Shown: positions 1 to 6,718, numbered from the stretch's first letter. The stretch is DNA of 14,070 bases from an uncultured Collinsella sp. (GCA_902478365.1 CABSKX010000058.1:1-14070); one strand, 5' to 3'. The notes: a model not told the origin generated them from the sequence alone. Numbers and translations are program-made.

Positions 1-60
1 GATTCAGATTCGACAAGGGGCGACCATTGTGCAATCGCAAGAAGATGACGGGGCGGAATG

Positions 61-465
61 TCAATCCTGGTCTAACAGAGCCATTATTAAAGCAAACGAA
101 AGCACATGTGCTAGGACCCCATTAAAGCGGGTAAGACCTCTTGCTGAAGATATTCGGTGCCCCTCTTCATAGCCGCGCTCCTGTAAAATCGCCAGGCAAA
201 CGATGAGCGGAACGAACAGAGACGTGCCGGCAAAAGCACTGCGCACAAGGGACTCATCGGGTGCAGAAGGATCGATTACATTCCAGCAGAAACCAATATC
301 CTCCCCAAAAACGCTATTGCCAAAGGCGAGCAACGTTGTTCCGTTTTTTAGAAAGACACCGAAGAGAAGGCCGAACGCCAGAATAAGCGCAAGACCAAAC
401 TTCGCCGGAAACATCCTGTGCAAACGCATCATATCTGCCTTTATGGGATGGATCGCCCGCTTCAT
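61..465 (-). CDS. ABC-2 type transporter permease, apparently truncated
   Basis: This is probably the membrane subunit partnering the ATPase encoded just upstream. Its ATG overlaps the ATPase stop codon as ATGA (465-462), which indicates translational coupling. The 134-residue product has a basic cytoplasmic N-terminus, a first membrane helix at about residues 22-42, an extracytoplasmic stretch, a second helix at about 78-96 followed by a charged loop, and a third hydrophobic segment at about 116-131. It then stops after LLDQD. Permeases of this kind usually have about six helices and 230-260 residues, so this is roughly half a protein. The 60 bases beyond the stop show no convincing membrane helix in any frame, so a single frameshift is not obvious. 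It may be a decayed gene, a split permease whose other half lies outside the window, or a short variant. The gene is real; its completeness is uncertain. Confidence 0.6.
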   Translation of the reverse strand: MKRAIHPIKADMMRLHRMFPAKFGLALILAFGLLFGVFLKNGTTLLAFGNSVFGEDIGFCWNVIDPSAPDESLVRSAFAGTSLFVPLIVCLAILQERGYEEGHRISSARGLTRFNGVLAHVLSFALIMALLDQD

Positions 466-1223
466 AGCGAGACCGCCTTCATCAAGCGCCTGTAATACTC
501 TTTTAGGGACGACGCCTCATCCCTTATGACGTCCATCGATTCCTTTTTCAGCAGTTCGCCGTCATGAATAAACACGCAACTTGTTGCAACTGATGCCAAC
601 TCATCCAAATCATGGCTAGAGACGAGCATGGTCTTACCCTGTTCTCGATTCAATCGACCGATAAGGGCCCATATACTCTCGATGCCCAGCGGGTCCAATC
701 CATTTGCCGGCTCATCGAAAATTAGTACGTCGGTGTCGCCCAACAAAGCCGTAGCTATATCCAGCCGCCGTTTCATTCCCAGAGAAAAACTGTTCACGCT
801 CTTTTTCTCTTCGACGTCCAGCCCGACTAGGCTCAAAACGCGAGGAATCTCACGATTCGCATCAAGCCCCCATTCCGCACATCGGATCCGAAGATTCTCA
901 GCCGCACTGAGGGATTGGTATGCTCCGCAGGAATCTGGCACATAGCCGACACGCGTCCGCATCAGGCTCAGCTCTTTTTTCGACTTGCCCCCAAAGAGCT
1001 CCACGCTCCCCGACGACGGCTCGCAGAGGCCCAAGACGATTTTAATAAGCGTGCTTTTGCCCGCACCGTTTGCACCAACAAGGGCAAGGAGCTCAGACTG
1101 ATGCACCTCGAAGGAAACGTCATGCAAAACGCGCCGTTTCCCGTAGCGCTTTGACACCTTTGATAACTTTATCGCTGATGCGTTCATCGGCCTCCCGTTC
1201 TGCTTGATAGCAAAACCGCTCAT
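462..1223 (-). CDS. ABC transporter ATP-binding protein
   Basis: This is a cytoplasmic ATPase that would energise a two-gene transporter. In its 253 residues I see Walker A (GANGAGKST, 50-58), the Q-loop region (GYVPDS, 93-98, with Asp where Gln is usual), the signature FSLGMKRRLDIA (146-157), Walker B (VLIFDEP, 166-172) and the H-loop His204. The SLGMK/R signature is typical of single-NBD drug, bacteriocin or sodium exporters paired with ABC-2 permeases. The substrate cannot be read from the sequence. The chosen ATG has an AAGGA-type ribosome site about 7 bases upstream. A second ATG (codon 13, at 1187) has GGGAGG only 3 bases away and is possible, because homology would start near residue 17. 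A TTGACA promoter and two putative operator half-sites lie directly upstream. Base composition is less GC-rich than in the housekeeping genes downstream. Confidence 0.9.
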   Translation of the reverse strand: MSGFAIKQNGRPMNASAIKLSKVSKRYGKRRVLHDVSFEVHQSELLALVGANGAGKSTLIKIVLGLCEPSSGSVELFGGKSKKELSLMRTRVGYVPDSCGAYQSLSAAENLRIRCAEWGLDANREIPRVLSLVGLDVEEKKSVNSFSLGMKRRLDIATALLGDTDVLIFDEPANGLDPLGIESIWALIGRLNREQGKTMLVSSHDLDELASVATSCVFIHDGELLKKESMDVIRDEASSLKEYYRRLMKAVSL

Positions 1224-1241
1224 ATCGTTCCTTCTTTCCTT

Positions 1242-1273
1242 TATCGTTTTTCATAGTTGTTATTGTTTTTCGA
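1242..1273. promoter_or_regulatory. Paired operator half-sites over the ABC promoter
   Basis: Two direct copies of one 13-base word occur on the plus strand: TATCGTTTTTCAT (1242-1254) and TATTGTTTTTCGA (1261-1273), 19 bases start to start. They match the half-site TATCGTTnTTCGA of the palindrome before the DUF2975 gene (2286-2319) at 10/12 and 11/12 defined positions. The second overlaps the proposed -10 box. They are probably binding sites for the HTH regulator encoded at 1367-1696. This rests on sequence similarity alone. Confidence 0.45.
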
Positions 1274-1290
1274 TAACTCATATTTGTCAA
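1262..1290 (-). promoter_or_regulatory. Candidate promoter of the ABC transporter operon
   Basis: Read on the minus strand, a perfect -35 TTGACA (1290-1285) is followed after 17 bases by AACAAT (1267-1262), a 4/6 match to the -10 consensus. It lies 39 bases before the ATPase ATG. The -10 falls inside one of the putative operator half-sites (1261-1273), which would suit repression by the neighbouring HTH protein. The hexamers and spacing are seen directly; activity is inferred. Confidence 0.5.
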
Positions 1291-1298
1291 GGTAATCT

Positions 1299-1325
1299 AA
1301 AAGAAAGAACCCGTGTTAGACACGG
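1299..1325 (-). terminator. Probable intrinsic terminator of the DUF2975-HTH operon
   Basis: On the minus strand, about 40 bases after the HTH stop codon, a 6-bp stem CCGTGT/ACACGG with a 3-base loop (1311-1325) is followed by a T-rich tract (GTTCTTTCTTTT, 1310-1299). The stem is short but the tail is good. It separates the HTH gene from the ABC promoter that starts at 1290. Confidence 0.5.
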
Positions 1326-1366
1326 CCCCTTTACGCTGATATTTCGTTATAGTTGTTCGCTTTATG

Positions 1367-1696
1367 CTACTCGTCGCTCAAATCTACAGCAAAGACTGAT
1401 GTCGGAAGCAACGCCTCATTGCCTCCGCCGTCCCGCATCTGCCTCACGACATTTTTTGCACGCTCAACAATAAGCTCCTCAAGCTCTTTCTCGCTCACGC
1501 GCTGAATAATATCTCCCGGTTGACAGTCAAGTTCATCGCAAATATCGAGAAGCGTCTTAAGGCGAATAGCTTTAATTTTTCCGTTTCTTAGCTTAGAAAT
1601 ATTAGCCGGAGTATGCCCCGTGGCACGAATCAGATCAGCACTGGTCTTTCCGGTCTTAAGTAGCTGCGTCTCAAGCTCGATGATGAGATAGCTCAT
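1367..1696 (-). CDS. Cro/CI-type HTH transcriptional regulator (YozG-like)
   Basis: This is a 109-residue cytoplasmic DNA-binding protein. Residues about 5-66 form a compact Cro/CI-type helix-turn-helix: TSADLIRATG, then the recognition-helix region TPANISKLRNGK, then a third part LKTLLDICDELDCQPGDII typical of the short HTH_26 regulators. Those regulators are usually about 65-75 residues. This one carries a C-terminal extension of about 40 residues that starts with a charged, probably helical stretch (SEKELEELIVERAKNVV) and ends acidic. The ribosome site AGGAGG lies 4 bases before the ATG and overlaps the upstream gene's TAG stop (TAGGAGG), so translation is likely coupled to the DUF2975 gene. 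Pairing of a DUF2975 membrane protein with such a regulator is a known arrangement (Bacillus yoaS/yozG). It probably regulates its own operon and the adjacent ABC genes through the TATCGTTnTTCGA sites; that is inference. Confidence 0.85.
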   Translation of the reverse strand: MSYLIIELETQLLKTGKTSADLIRATGHTPANISKLRNGKIKAIRLKTLLDICDELDCQPGDIIQRVSEKELEELIVERAKNVVRQMRDGGGNEALLPTSVFAVDLSDE

Positions 1697-1704
1697 GCTT
1701 CCTC

Positions 1705-2265
1705 CTACACAAGCTCGTCAGACTGCTCTTGGAGCAGCGAGGCATAACTCCAGATCACCGAGATACACAGACAGACAGCCGCGCCGATAAGCGACCCCGC
1801 ATCAAAGGCAACGCCTTGGCAAATCTCAATAACGAAGGAATGAGGCACGACGTAAAGCTCCAGCCCACCAATGGTAAGATTGACCGATCCGTAGGCACCA
1901 ATAAGCGAAACCGCGGCGTTAACAGCAAAGGCAAGCGCAAGAACACGGATAAGCCGCACATGCGTCTTGGTAAAGGGCGAGACGCCTCGCGAGATGTTAC
2001 GGCTGATCCCACACAGAACGACAAGCGAAATACCCACGACGAGCGCCAGGCACAGTCCGCTTGGGATAACGATGCACCCGCCATCGAGAAGCGTCACGAC
2101 GCCGAAAGAATCGACAGAGGCAACGTTTGCAACCGCATACCAGATCACGTAAACAACCAACGCGGCAAAAGCGACGAGCATCCCTGCAAAAACGGCTGCC
2201 ATGCAAAAGCCAAGCTTCCTGATATTTTCGCCCGCTTTGGCCATACGCTGAACGCTGTTAGACAT
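1705..2265 (-). CDS. DUF2975-type four-helix membrane protein
   Basis: This is an integral membrane protein of 186 residues with hydrophobic segments at about 20-43, 66-86, 105-125 and 155-175. Between the second and third helices it carries the family-typical cytoplasmic loop around ISRGVSPFTKTHVRLIRVLA (91-110), which resembles the PFt..n...L motif of DUF2975 proteins. No enzymatic motif is visible and the molecular role of the family is not settled. The frame is open upstream to an ATG at 2427, but that ATG lies inside a long hairpin and has no coding character. The ATG at 2265 has a GAGGG ribosome site at a usable distance and was chosen. The gene is followed after 8 bases by the HTH regulator, suggesting a membrane sensor and cognate regulator unit. 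A near-perfect palindrome lies 21 bases upstream of the start. Confidence 0.75.
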   Translation of the reverse strand: MSNSVQRMAKAGENIRKLGFCMAAVFAGMLVAFAALVVYVIWYAVANVASVDSFGVVTLLDGGCIVIPSGLCLALVVGISLVVLCGISRNISRGVSPFTKTHVRLIRVLALAFAVNAAVSLIGAYGSVNLTIGGLELYVVPHSFVIEICQGVAFDAGSLIGAAVCLCISVIWSYASLLQEQSDELV

Positions 2266-2285
2266 ACACTCACCCTCATCGACTC

Positions 2286-2319
2286 TATCGTTATTCGAAC
2301 AGTTTATCGAACAACGATA
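2286..2319. promoter_or_regulatory. Palindromic operator before the DUF2975-HTH operon
   Basis: Arms TATCGTTATTCGA (2286-2298) and TCGAACAACGATA (2307-2319) are inverted repeats with one mismatch in 13 and an 8-base centre. The centre-to-centre geometry suits a dimeric HTH protein. The element is 21 bases upstream of the DUF2975 ATG, where autoregulation would be expected. The same half-site recurs at the ABC promoter (1242-1273) and, less well, at 1348-1360. Confidence 0.6.
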
Positions 2320-2407
2320 TTGATTGCATGCGGAAAGCCCCGCCAGTGCGCATAGGCCATTTACTAACCCGGAGGGGTGAGCGTGGATTTTTGGACACAT
2401 ATCGAAC

Positions 2408-2471
2408 GAGAGTGGATAATCTCCCACTTTGAGGCCGCCACCGGGCCTAAAACGGGAGATTATCCACTCTC
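2408..2471. repeat. Long perfect inverted repeat (18-bp arms)
   Basis: The arms at 2408-2425 and 2454-2471 are perfectly complementary over 18 bp (left arm begins GAGAGTGGATAATC). The 28-base centre contains a smaller AGGCC/GGCCT stem (2432-2436, 2444-2448). It lies after the Hpt stop and before the DUF2975 promoter region. Neither side ends in a T-run, so it is not a textbook intrinsic terminator, although it may still block read-through from the signalling operon. It could also be a small palindromic mobile element. Confidence 0.75.
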
Positions 2472-2495
2472 ATAGTCATCAAGGCCCGCAAGCTC

Positions 2496-2852
2496 TTATT
2501 CGGCCGCCTCGCGCAGGGCCGACATCGTAGCCGCATATTGCTGCTGCAACGCATGCATTCCCTCGCGAGCGCCGTCAACGGCATCGGCGCCGCGCAACGC
2601 CTCGGTCACCACGACCGCCGGCTCGTACAGATTATCGAATCCCAGGTTCTGGCTCACGCCCTTGAGCGTGTGCGCTGCCATAAACGCACCTTCGGCGTCT
2701 CCCGCCGCCATGGCGGCCTCCAGCTTGTCCATGCTCTCGTCATCTAAAAACTTGAGGGCAAAGCGGGCAAGCATTTCCCCGCCCATCAGCCGAGCACACG
2801 CGTCATCATAATTAGCGCCGATCTTCTCATACGCCTCACGCATGGAAATCAT
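2496..2852 (-). CDS. Hpt-domain phosphotransfer protein
   Basis: This is a 118-residue helical protein consisting almost only of a histidine phosphotransfer domain. The motif AHTLKGVSQNLG (residues 60-71) places the phosphoaccepting histidine at His61, with the Lys64-Gly65 pair usual for this domain. It should shuttle phosphate between receiver domains in the cytoplasm. It lies 24 bases downstream of the GGDEF/REC/HD-GYP gene, with an AAGGAG ribosome site in that gap, so the two are almost certainly one operon. The receiver domain of the upstream product is the obvious partner. No histidine kinase is encoded in the window, so the phosphate source must be elsewhere. The first ATG (MISM) was preferred because the ATG at codon 4 lies even further from the ribosome site. 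Confidence 0.88.
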   Translation of the reverse strand: MISMREAYEKIGANYDDACARLMGGEMLARFALKFLDDESMDKLEAAMAAGDAEGAFMAAHTLKGVSQNLGFDNLYEPAVVVTEALRGADAVDGAREGMHALQQQYAATMSALREAAE

Positions 2853-2876
2853 GGATTAAAAACTCCTTTGGTCAAA

Positions 2877-4757
2877 CTAAATCGTGGGAAACGCAACGAC
2901 GTCAGCGGGGCGTGCCAACGTCTCGGCAATTTGGTCTTGCACCTCGAGCAGACAATCGAGCAGCAGCGGGTTAAAGGTGCCGCACTTACCGTCCAGGATC
3001 ATCTGGATCGCCTCCTCGTGCGGGATAGCGTCCTTGTACACGCGCACGCTCGTCAGTGCATCGTACACGTCAGCCACCGAGACCACCTGCGCGGCGATGG
3101 GGATATCGTCGCCCTTAAGGCCATCGGGATAACCCTTGCCGTCCCAGCGCTCGTGGTGCCAACGCGCAATCTGGTACGCATATTCCATAAGCGCATTGCC
3201 GGCGTGATGGCTACCCAGCTCACGCAGCATGTCGGCGCCGATCGTGGTATGCGTCTTCATAATCTCGAACTCCTCGGGCGTAAGGCGTCCGGGCTTGTTG
3301 AGAATCGCATCGTCAATCGACATCTTGCCGATATCGTGCAGCGCCGAAGCCAGGGCGATCGTGGAGCGCTCCTCATTGTCGAGGGAGATCGTGCCGCCAT
3401 GCTGGACCAGACAGCCAAGCAGCAGCTCGGTCAGCTTCTCGATGTTCGTAACGTGCCTGCCGCTCTCGCCGTTACGAAGCTCCATGACGCCGGCCATGAT
3501 GTCGATGAGCATGCGACTGTTCTTGACGCGCTCGTTGTACTGCTGGGACAGCAGGTTCGTCAGGCGGCGCTGTTTGGCGTATAGGCGGATGGTGTTGCTT
3601 ACACGGCGGCGCACGACACGGGAGTCAAACGGGCGGTTGATATAGTCCGAGGCGCCCAGCTCGTACGCGCGCAGAACCATATCATCGGAATCTTCGCTCG
3701 AAATCATGATGACGGGCAGATTGTCACTAACCGATCGGCGCGACAGATCGGCCAGCACCTCAAAGCCGCTTACGCCCGGCATGACAATATCCAGCAGCAC
3801 GAGCGACAACTCATCGCCATAGCGGTCGACCATGTCGAGCGCCGCACGACCGTGGTCGGCCTCGAGGATGCAATACTCGTCCTTGAGCATCTCGCTGAGA
3901 ATGGCTCGGTTCATCTCGGAGTCATCGACAATAAGCACCAAAGGCTTTTCGCTTTGGAAGGCCTCGATGGAATCGGCATCGGTCACGACCGTACCGGCTT
4001 TTGCCTTAGCGCGGCTCAATAACTGGACAGCGCGGCCAACGCCCTCATCGACCGTCTCGCCATGAATGCGAACGCCACCAACGCATGCCGTCAAGCTCAC
4101 GTACTCATGGCCCGGAATAATCGTGGAATGAACGGCTTCGGATACCTGACGCAGGCGACGGGCGAAGTCATCGGAGGAGATATTGGACATGACAGCCACA
4201 AACTTGTCGCAGCCATAGCGCACAAGTTCGTCAGTCGAACGAATTCCGCTGCGTATGGCTGTCGCCACAGCACCGAGTGCAAGATCGCCGGCATGATGGC
4301 CACACATATCGTTGAAGACCCTAAAATCATCAAGGTCGATCACCGCCACGCCGGCCTTCATGCGGGCGCTACGGAGCTTTTCCTCGTAATATCGGCGATT
4401 GCGCACGCCCGTCAGCACGTCGGTGTAGACAAGGTCCTCTTCTGTGGCCTCTTGCTCATCAATCGGACGCACCATCAGCAAGACGTGAGGCTCACCCTCG
4501 ACCTTTAGAGGGCGCAGACGGGCGCGGTACTCAACACCATCGTTGAGCAGTTGCTCCGACACCTCACCCGAATCTGCCAAGGCCTCAAGACTCGACTGAC
4601 GCAGACAAGGGCAGCGATCGCCGGCGAGCAAGCAGTTAGGCTCGCTCTTAATCTGGTCGGCCGACAGCAAACGCACCACGGGGTAGGTCTGCGCGACGCG
4701 GGCGACCTCGGCGGCAGCCTCCTCGTCGGTTAGATTGGCCTCGTGATTATTGAGCAT
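2877..4757 (-). CDS. Response-regulator phosphodiesterase: degenerate GGDEF, REC, HD-GYP
   Basis: This is a 626-residue cytoplasmic signalling protein. Residues 1-105 look like a sensor module, possibly PAS-like, with Cys42, Cys49 and Cys51. Residues about 108-265 are a diguanylate-cyclase fold in which the signature reads GCDKF (182-186) instead of GGDEF, although DLDDF and the GH..GD motif (141-158) remain; cyclase activity is doubtful. Residues about 273-392 are a receiver with acidic pocket Asp278-Asp279 and phosphoacceptor Asp323 (LLDIVMPG); the usual switch Lys before Pro is Arg375. Residues about 410-612 are an HD-GYP domain with His474-Asp475, a KTH motif (501-503), HHE (534-536), GYP (542-544) and Asp563, the complete set expected of an active c-di-GMP phosphodiesterase. 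The likely role is phosphorylation-controlled breakdown of c-di-GMP. It is the first gene of an operon with the Hpt gene. The ribosome site AAAGGG is about 7 bases before the ATG. Confidence 0.92.
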   Translation of the reverse strand: MLNNHEANLTDEEAAAEVARVAQTYPVVRLLSADQIKSEPNCLLAGDRCPCLRQSSLEALADSGEVSEQLLNDGVEYRARLRPLKVEGEPHVLLMVRPIDEQEATEEDLVYTDVLTGVRNRRYYEEKLRSARMKAGVAVIDLDDFRVFNDMCGHHAGDLALGAVATAIRSGIRSTDELVRYGCDKFVAVMSNISSDDFARRLRQVSEAVHSTIIPGHEYVSLTACVGGVRIHGETVDEGVGRAVQLLSRAKAKAGTVVTDADSIEAFQSEKPLVLIVDDSEMNRAILSEMLKDEYCILEADHGRAALDMVDRYGDELSLVLLDIVMPGVSGFEVLADLSRRSVSDNLPVIMISSEDSDDMVLRAYELGASDYINRPFDSRVVRRRVSNTIRLYAKQRRLTNLLSQQYNERVKNSRMLIDIMAGVMELRNGESGRHVTNIEKLTELLLGCLVQHGGTISLDNEERSTIALASALHDIGKMSIDDAILNKPGRLTPEEFEIMKTHTTIGADMLRELGSHHAGNALMEYAYQIARWHHERWDGKGYPDGLKGDDIPIAAQVVSVADVYDALTSVRVYKDAIPHEEAIQMILDGKCGTFNPLLLDCLLEVQDQIAETLARPADVVAFPTI

Positions 4758-4781
4758 ATGGGGCCCTTTCGATAGTTTCGC

Positions 4782-4810
4782 ATGGTAGCGGTGGGTTCCA
4801 AATGTTGCAA
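4782..4810 (-). promoter_or_regulatory. Candidate promoter of the HD-GYP/Hpt operon
   Basis: On the minus strand, TTGCAA (4810-4805) and TACCAT (4787-4782) are spaced by 17 bases and end 24 bases before the ATG at 4757. Each hexamer matches the consensus at 4 of 6 positions. Nothing else recognisable was seen in the gap 4758-4959. Confidence 0.35.
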
Positions 4811-4959
4811 GGGTAACACCTTGCCGGTGCAGGTAAGCACGTGAATGCTGTTACATTTTTATGAGTTGGCAGACGGTGCAATTGAAGCCGCAGACGTGAG
4901 GTTTTGAGCACATTTGTTAACACGGCCGAAACGTTTGCGGGTGAAGGCTGTTTTGATTT

Positions 4960-5766
4960 TTACGGCTGCGAGAGCTCCAGGATGCCACGGACAGTCTGGG
5001 CAGCCGCTGCCGGGCGATCGCGCAGGCCGTTGTGCGCGCCGGGAACCATTACGAGCGGACAGTCCAAAAGCTCAGCCGCCATCCTCGTGCCCGCCTCGCG
5101 GGGCGTGCCAATCGAGAGCTCGCCCAAAAGCACGGCGGCCACCGTTTTCGACGCGCGAACGCTATCCCAATCGGGAACGCAGGTCATAGTAATCCCGTAT
5201 TCGTTCGCCATGAAACTGCGGCCGTTGCGCAGGGCATGCTTGGCTTCTGCCTCGGTTATCTTGGGGGCCTCAGGGTCCGAATCGCCGATGGCGCCCAGGA
5301 AGGCCCGTAATGCCCTGGAGACCTTTCCCGCGGCAATCATCTCGAGCAAAACCGGGGCCGCGCCCAGGCCGGCGCCCTCATCCGTCACGGCGGGTTCATG
5401 CAGAATCGCACGCGAGATTATGGCGGGGTTTGCACGGAGAAGCTCCAGGGCCACCAACGTACCGGCACTGTGCGCGAGCACGTTTGCCGGAGCGCCAATA
5501 TGCTCGATAACAGTCTGCAGGTCGGCGGCCTGGGCGGCAAGGTCGTAGCGTCCGTCTGCAGCGTCGCCACTCTCGCCGCAACCGCGGCGGTCGTAGGCAA
5601 TGACGCGGCAGTCACAGGCGAGCTCGCGGGCGATACCGTCAAAAAAGACGCCGTCGACGCACGCACCGTGCACGCACACCAAGGCGGGTGCATCGGACGA
5701 TACAACCGGGCCGGCATACTCGCGGCAGGCGATCGTGGTGCCCGCATTCTCGACCGTAAAATCCAT
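4960..5766 (-). CDS. Alpha/beta hydrolase
   Basis: This is a soluble single-domain hydrolase of about 268 residues (counted from the ATG at 5766). It has the oxyanion-hole region VCVHGACVDG (29-38), the strand and turn YDRRGCGESG (58-67), the nucleophile elbow AHSAG with Ser100, and the late histidine His245 in VPGAHNG. The acidic member is most likely Glu216 in LLGELS, where many relatives have Asp. The substrate cannot be deduced; esterase, lactonase or haloperoxidase-like activities are all possible. Start choice is weak: in-frame ATGs at 5829, 5778 and 5766 all lack a strong ribosome site. The last was preferred because the domain begins right after it, GGGG lies 6 bases upstream, and a GTTAA/TTAAC palindrome falls between 5766 and 5829. 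It is transcribed divergently from the radical SAM gene. Confidence 0.85.
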   Translation of the reverse strand: MDFTVENAGTTIACREYAGPVVSSDAPALVCVHGACVDGVFFDGIARELACDCRVIAYDRRGCGESGDAADGRYDLAAQAADLQTVIEHIGAPANVLAHSAGTLVALELLRANPAIISRAILHEPAVTDEGAGLGAAPVLLEMIAAGKVSRALRAFLGAIGDSDPEAPKITEAEAKHALRNGRSFMANEYGITMTCVPDWDSVRASKTVAAVLLGELSIGTPREAGTRMAAELLDCPLVMVPGAHNGLRDRPAAAAQTVRGILELSQP

Positions 5767-5791
5767 GTTGTGCCCCATCGTCTTGCGTTTT

Positions 5792-5805
5792 GTTAACAGA
5801 TTAAC
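5792..5805. promoter_or_regulatory. Small palindrome GTTAA-N4-TTAAC before the hydrolase gene
   Basis: GTTAACAGATTAAC is an AT-rich inverted repeat in GC-rich surroundings, 26 bases before the preferred hydrolase start and within the divergent intergenic region shared with the radical SAM gene. It could be an operator or part of a promoter. If the longer hydrolase start (5829) were used, it would be coding sequence. Confidence 0.25.
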
Positions 5806-5941
5806 TGTACCCGACCCGATACCTTTCATGACGCGGCATCGAAGGCAGAGTTAAAAAACGAAACCTGCAAAGCACAAGCCCGGACCATACGTTGGAGCCG
5901 ATGCTATGCTTAAGGTTAATTGTCTTGAGGAGCTTTTACTT

Positions 5942-6718
5942 ATGTCTACGTTTCTAAATGCCAGCCCCATCTTTGGGCCCGTTCGCAGCCGTCGCCTGGG
6001 CCTTTCGCTCGGTGTCAACATGATGCCGGCGAGCGGCAAGATCTGTACGTTCGACTGCATCTACTGCGAGAACGGTCTCAATGCCGAGCGCCCCTGTCAC
6101 GAATCGTATAACACGGCTGCCGTGGTGCTCGATGCACTCGAGGCCAAATTGCGCGAGATGGCAGTCGAAGGTGAGCTGCCCGATGTAATCACGTTTGCCG
6201 GCAACGGCGAGCCCACCGCCGCACCGGAGTTTCCGCAGGCCATCGCCGGCGCTGTCGCGCTGCGCGACGAGTTTGCCCCAAACTCCAAGATCGCCGTGCT
6301 CTCCAACGGCACGCGCGCCGACCGTCCCCAGGTACACGACGCGCTCATGATGGTCGACGACAACATCCTCAAGCTCGATACGGTCGACCCGGCATTTATC
6401 CAGCTGCTCGATCAACCCGTTGGCCCCTACGATGTGGAGCACCAGATCGAGACGTTCGCGAGCTTTAACGGCCACGTCATTATCCAGACGATGTTTTTGA
6501 CCGGCGAACACCAGGGCAATCCTCTCGACAATACCGGCGAGGAGTACGTTGGCCCTTGGCTCGCGGCACTCGAGCGCATTCGTCCGCAGGAGGCGACCAT
6601 CTACACGGTGGCGCGCGAGACACCGGTCACCGGCCTTGCCAAAGCAGCACCCGACGTCCTCGACGCCATTGCCGCGCGTGTGCGCGCCCTCGGCATTCCC
6701 TGCCAGGTGAGCTACTAG
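5942..6718 (+). CDS. Radical SAM protein (COG0731-like Fe-S oxidoreductase)
   Basis: This is a 258-residue cytoplasmic radical SAM enzyme. CTFDCIYC (residues 35-42) gives the CxxxCxxC cluster motif (Cys35, Cys39, Cys42), which binds the 4Fe-4S cluster that cleaves S-adenosylmethionine. The preceding block FGPVRSRRLGLSLGVN (11-26) and the following GNGEPT motif are typical of the COG0731 family. That family includes wyosine-synthase-like proteins, but its bacterial members are mostly without known substrate. No accessory cluster or auxiliary domain is visible, and no substrate peptide or partner gene lies nearby. An upstream in-frame ATG (5906) was rejected: the ATG at 5942 has a GAGGAG ribosome site 9 bases before it, and the family's conserved N-terminus starts there. 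The gene stands alone and ends before a long hairpin with a short T-run. Confidence 0.88.
   Translation: MSTFLNASPIFGPVRSRRLGLSLGVNMMPASGKICTFDCIYCENGLNAERPCHESYNTAAVVLDALEAKLREMAVEGELPDVITFAGNGEPTAAPEFPQAIAGAVALRDEFAPNSKIAVLSNGTRADRPQVHDALMMVDDNILKLDTVDPAFIQLLDQPVGPYDVEHQIETFASFNGHVIIQTMFLTGEHQGNPLDNTGEEYVGPWLAALERIRPQEATIYTVARETPVTGLAKAAPDVLDAIAARVRALGIPCQVSY

Noticed and set aside
1729..2355. A 208-codon plus-strand open frame opposite the DUF2975 gene
   Set aside because: It is highly charged, lacks domains, and crosses the operator palindrome. The minus strand gives coherent membrane helices and the DUF2975 motif.
2266..2427. N-terminal extension of the DUF2975 protein to the ATG at 2427
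   Set aside because: The extension passes through the operator palindrome and begins in the loop-proximal part of a long hairpin. Its cysteine-rich sequence looks non-coding, and the ATG at 2265 has a ribosome site.
2868..3584. A 238-codon plus-strand open frame opposite the HD-GYP domain
   Set aside because: The minus strand encodes the full set of HD-GYP residues; this frame is a composition shadow.
5906..5941. ATG at 5906 as start of the radical SAM gene
   Set aside because: It overlaps a TATGCT box that may be the gene's -10, and the ATG at 5942 has the better ribosome site and the family's usual N-terminus.
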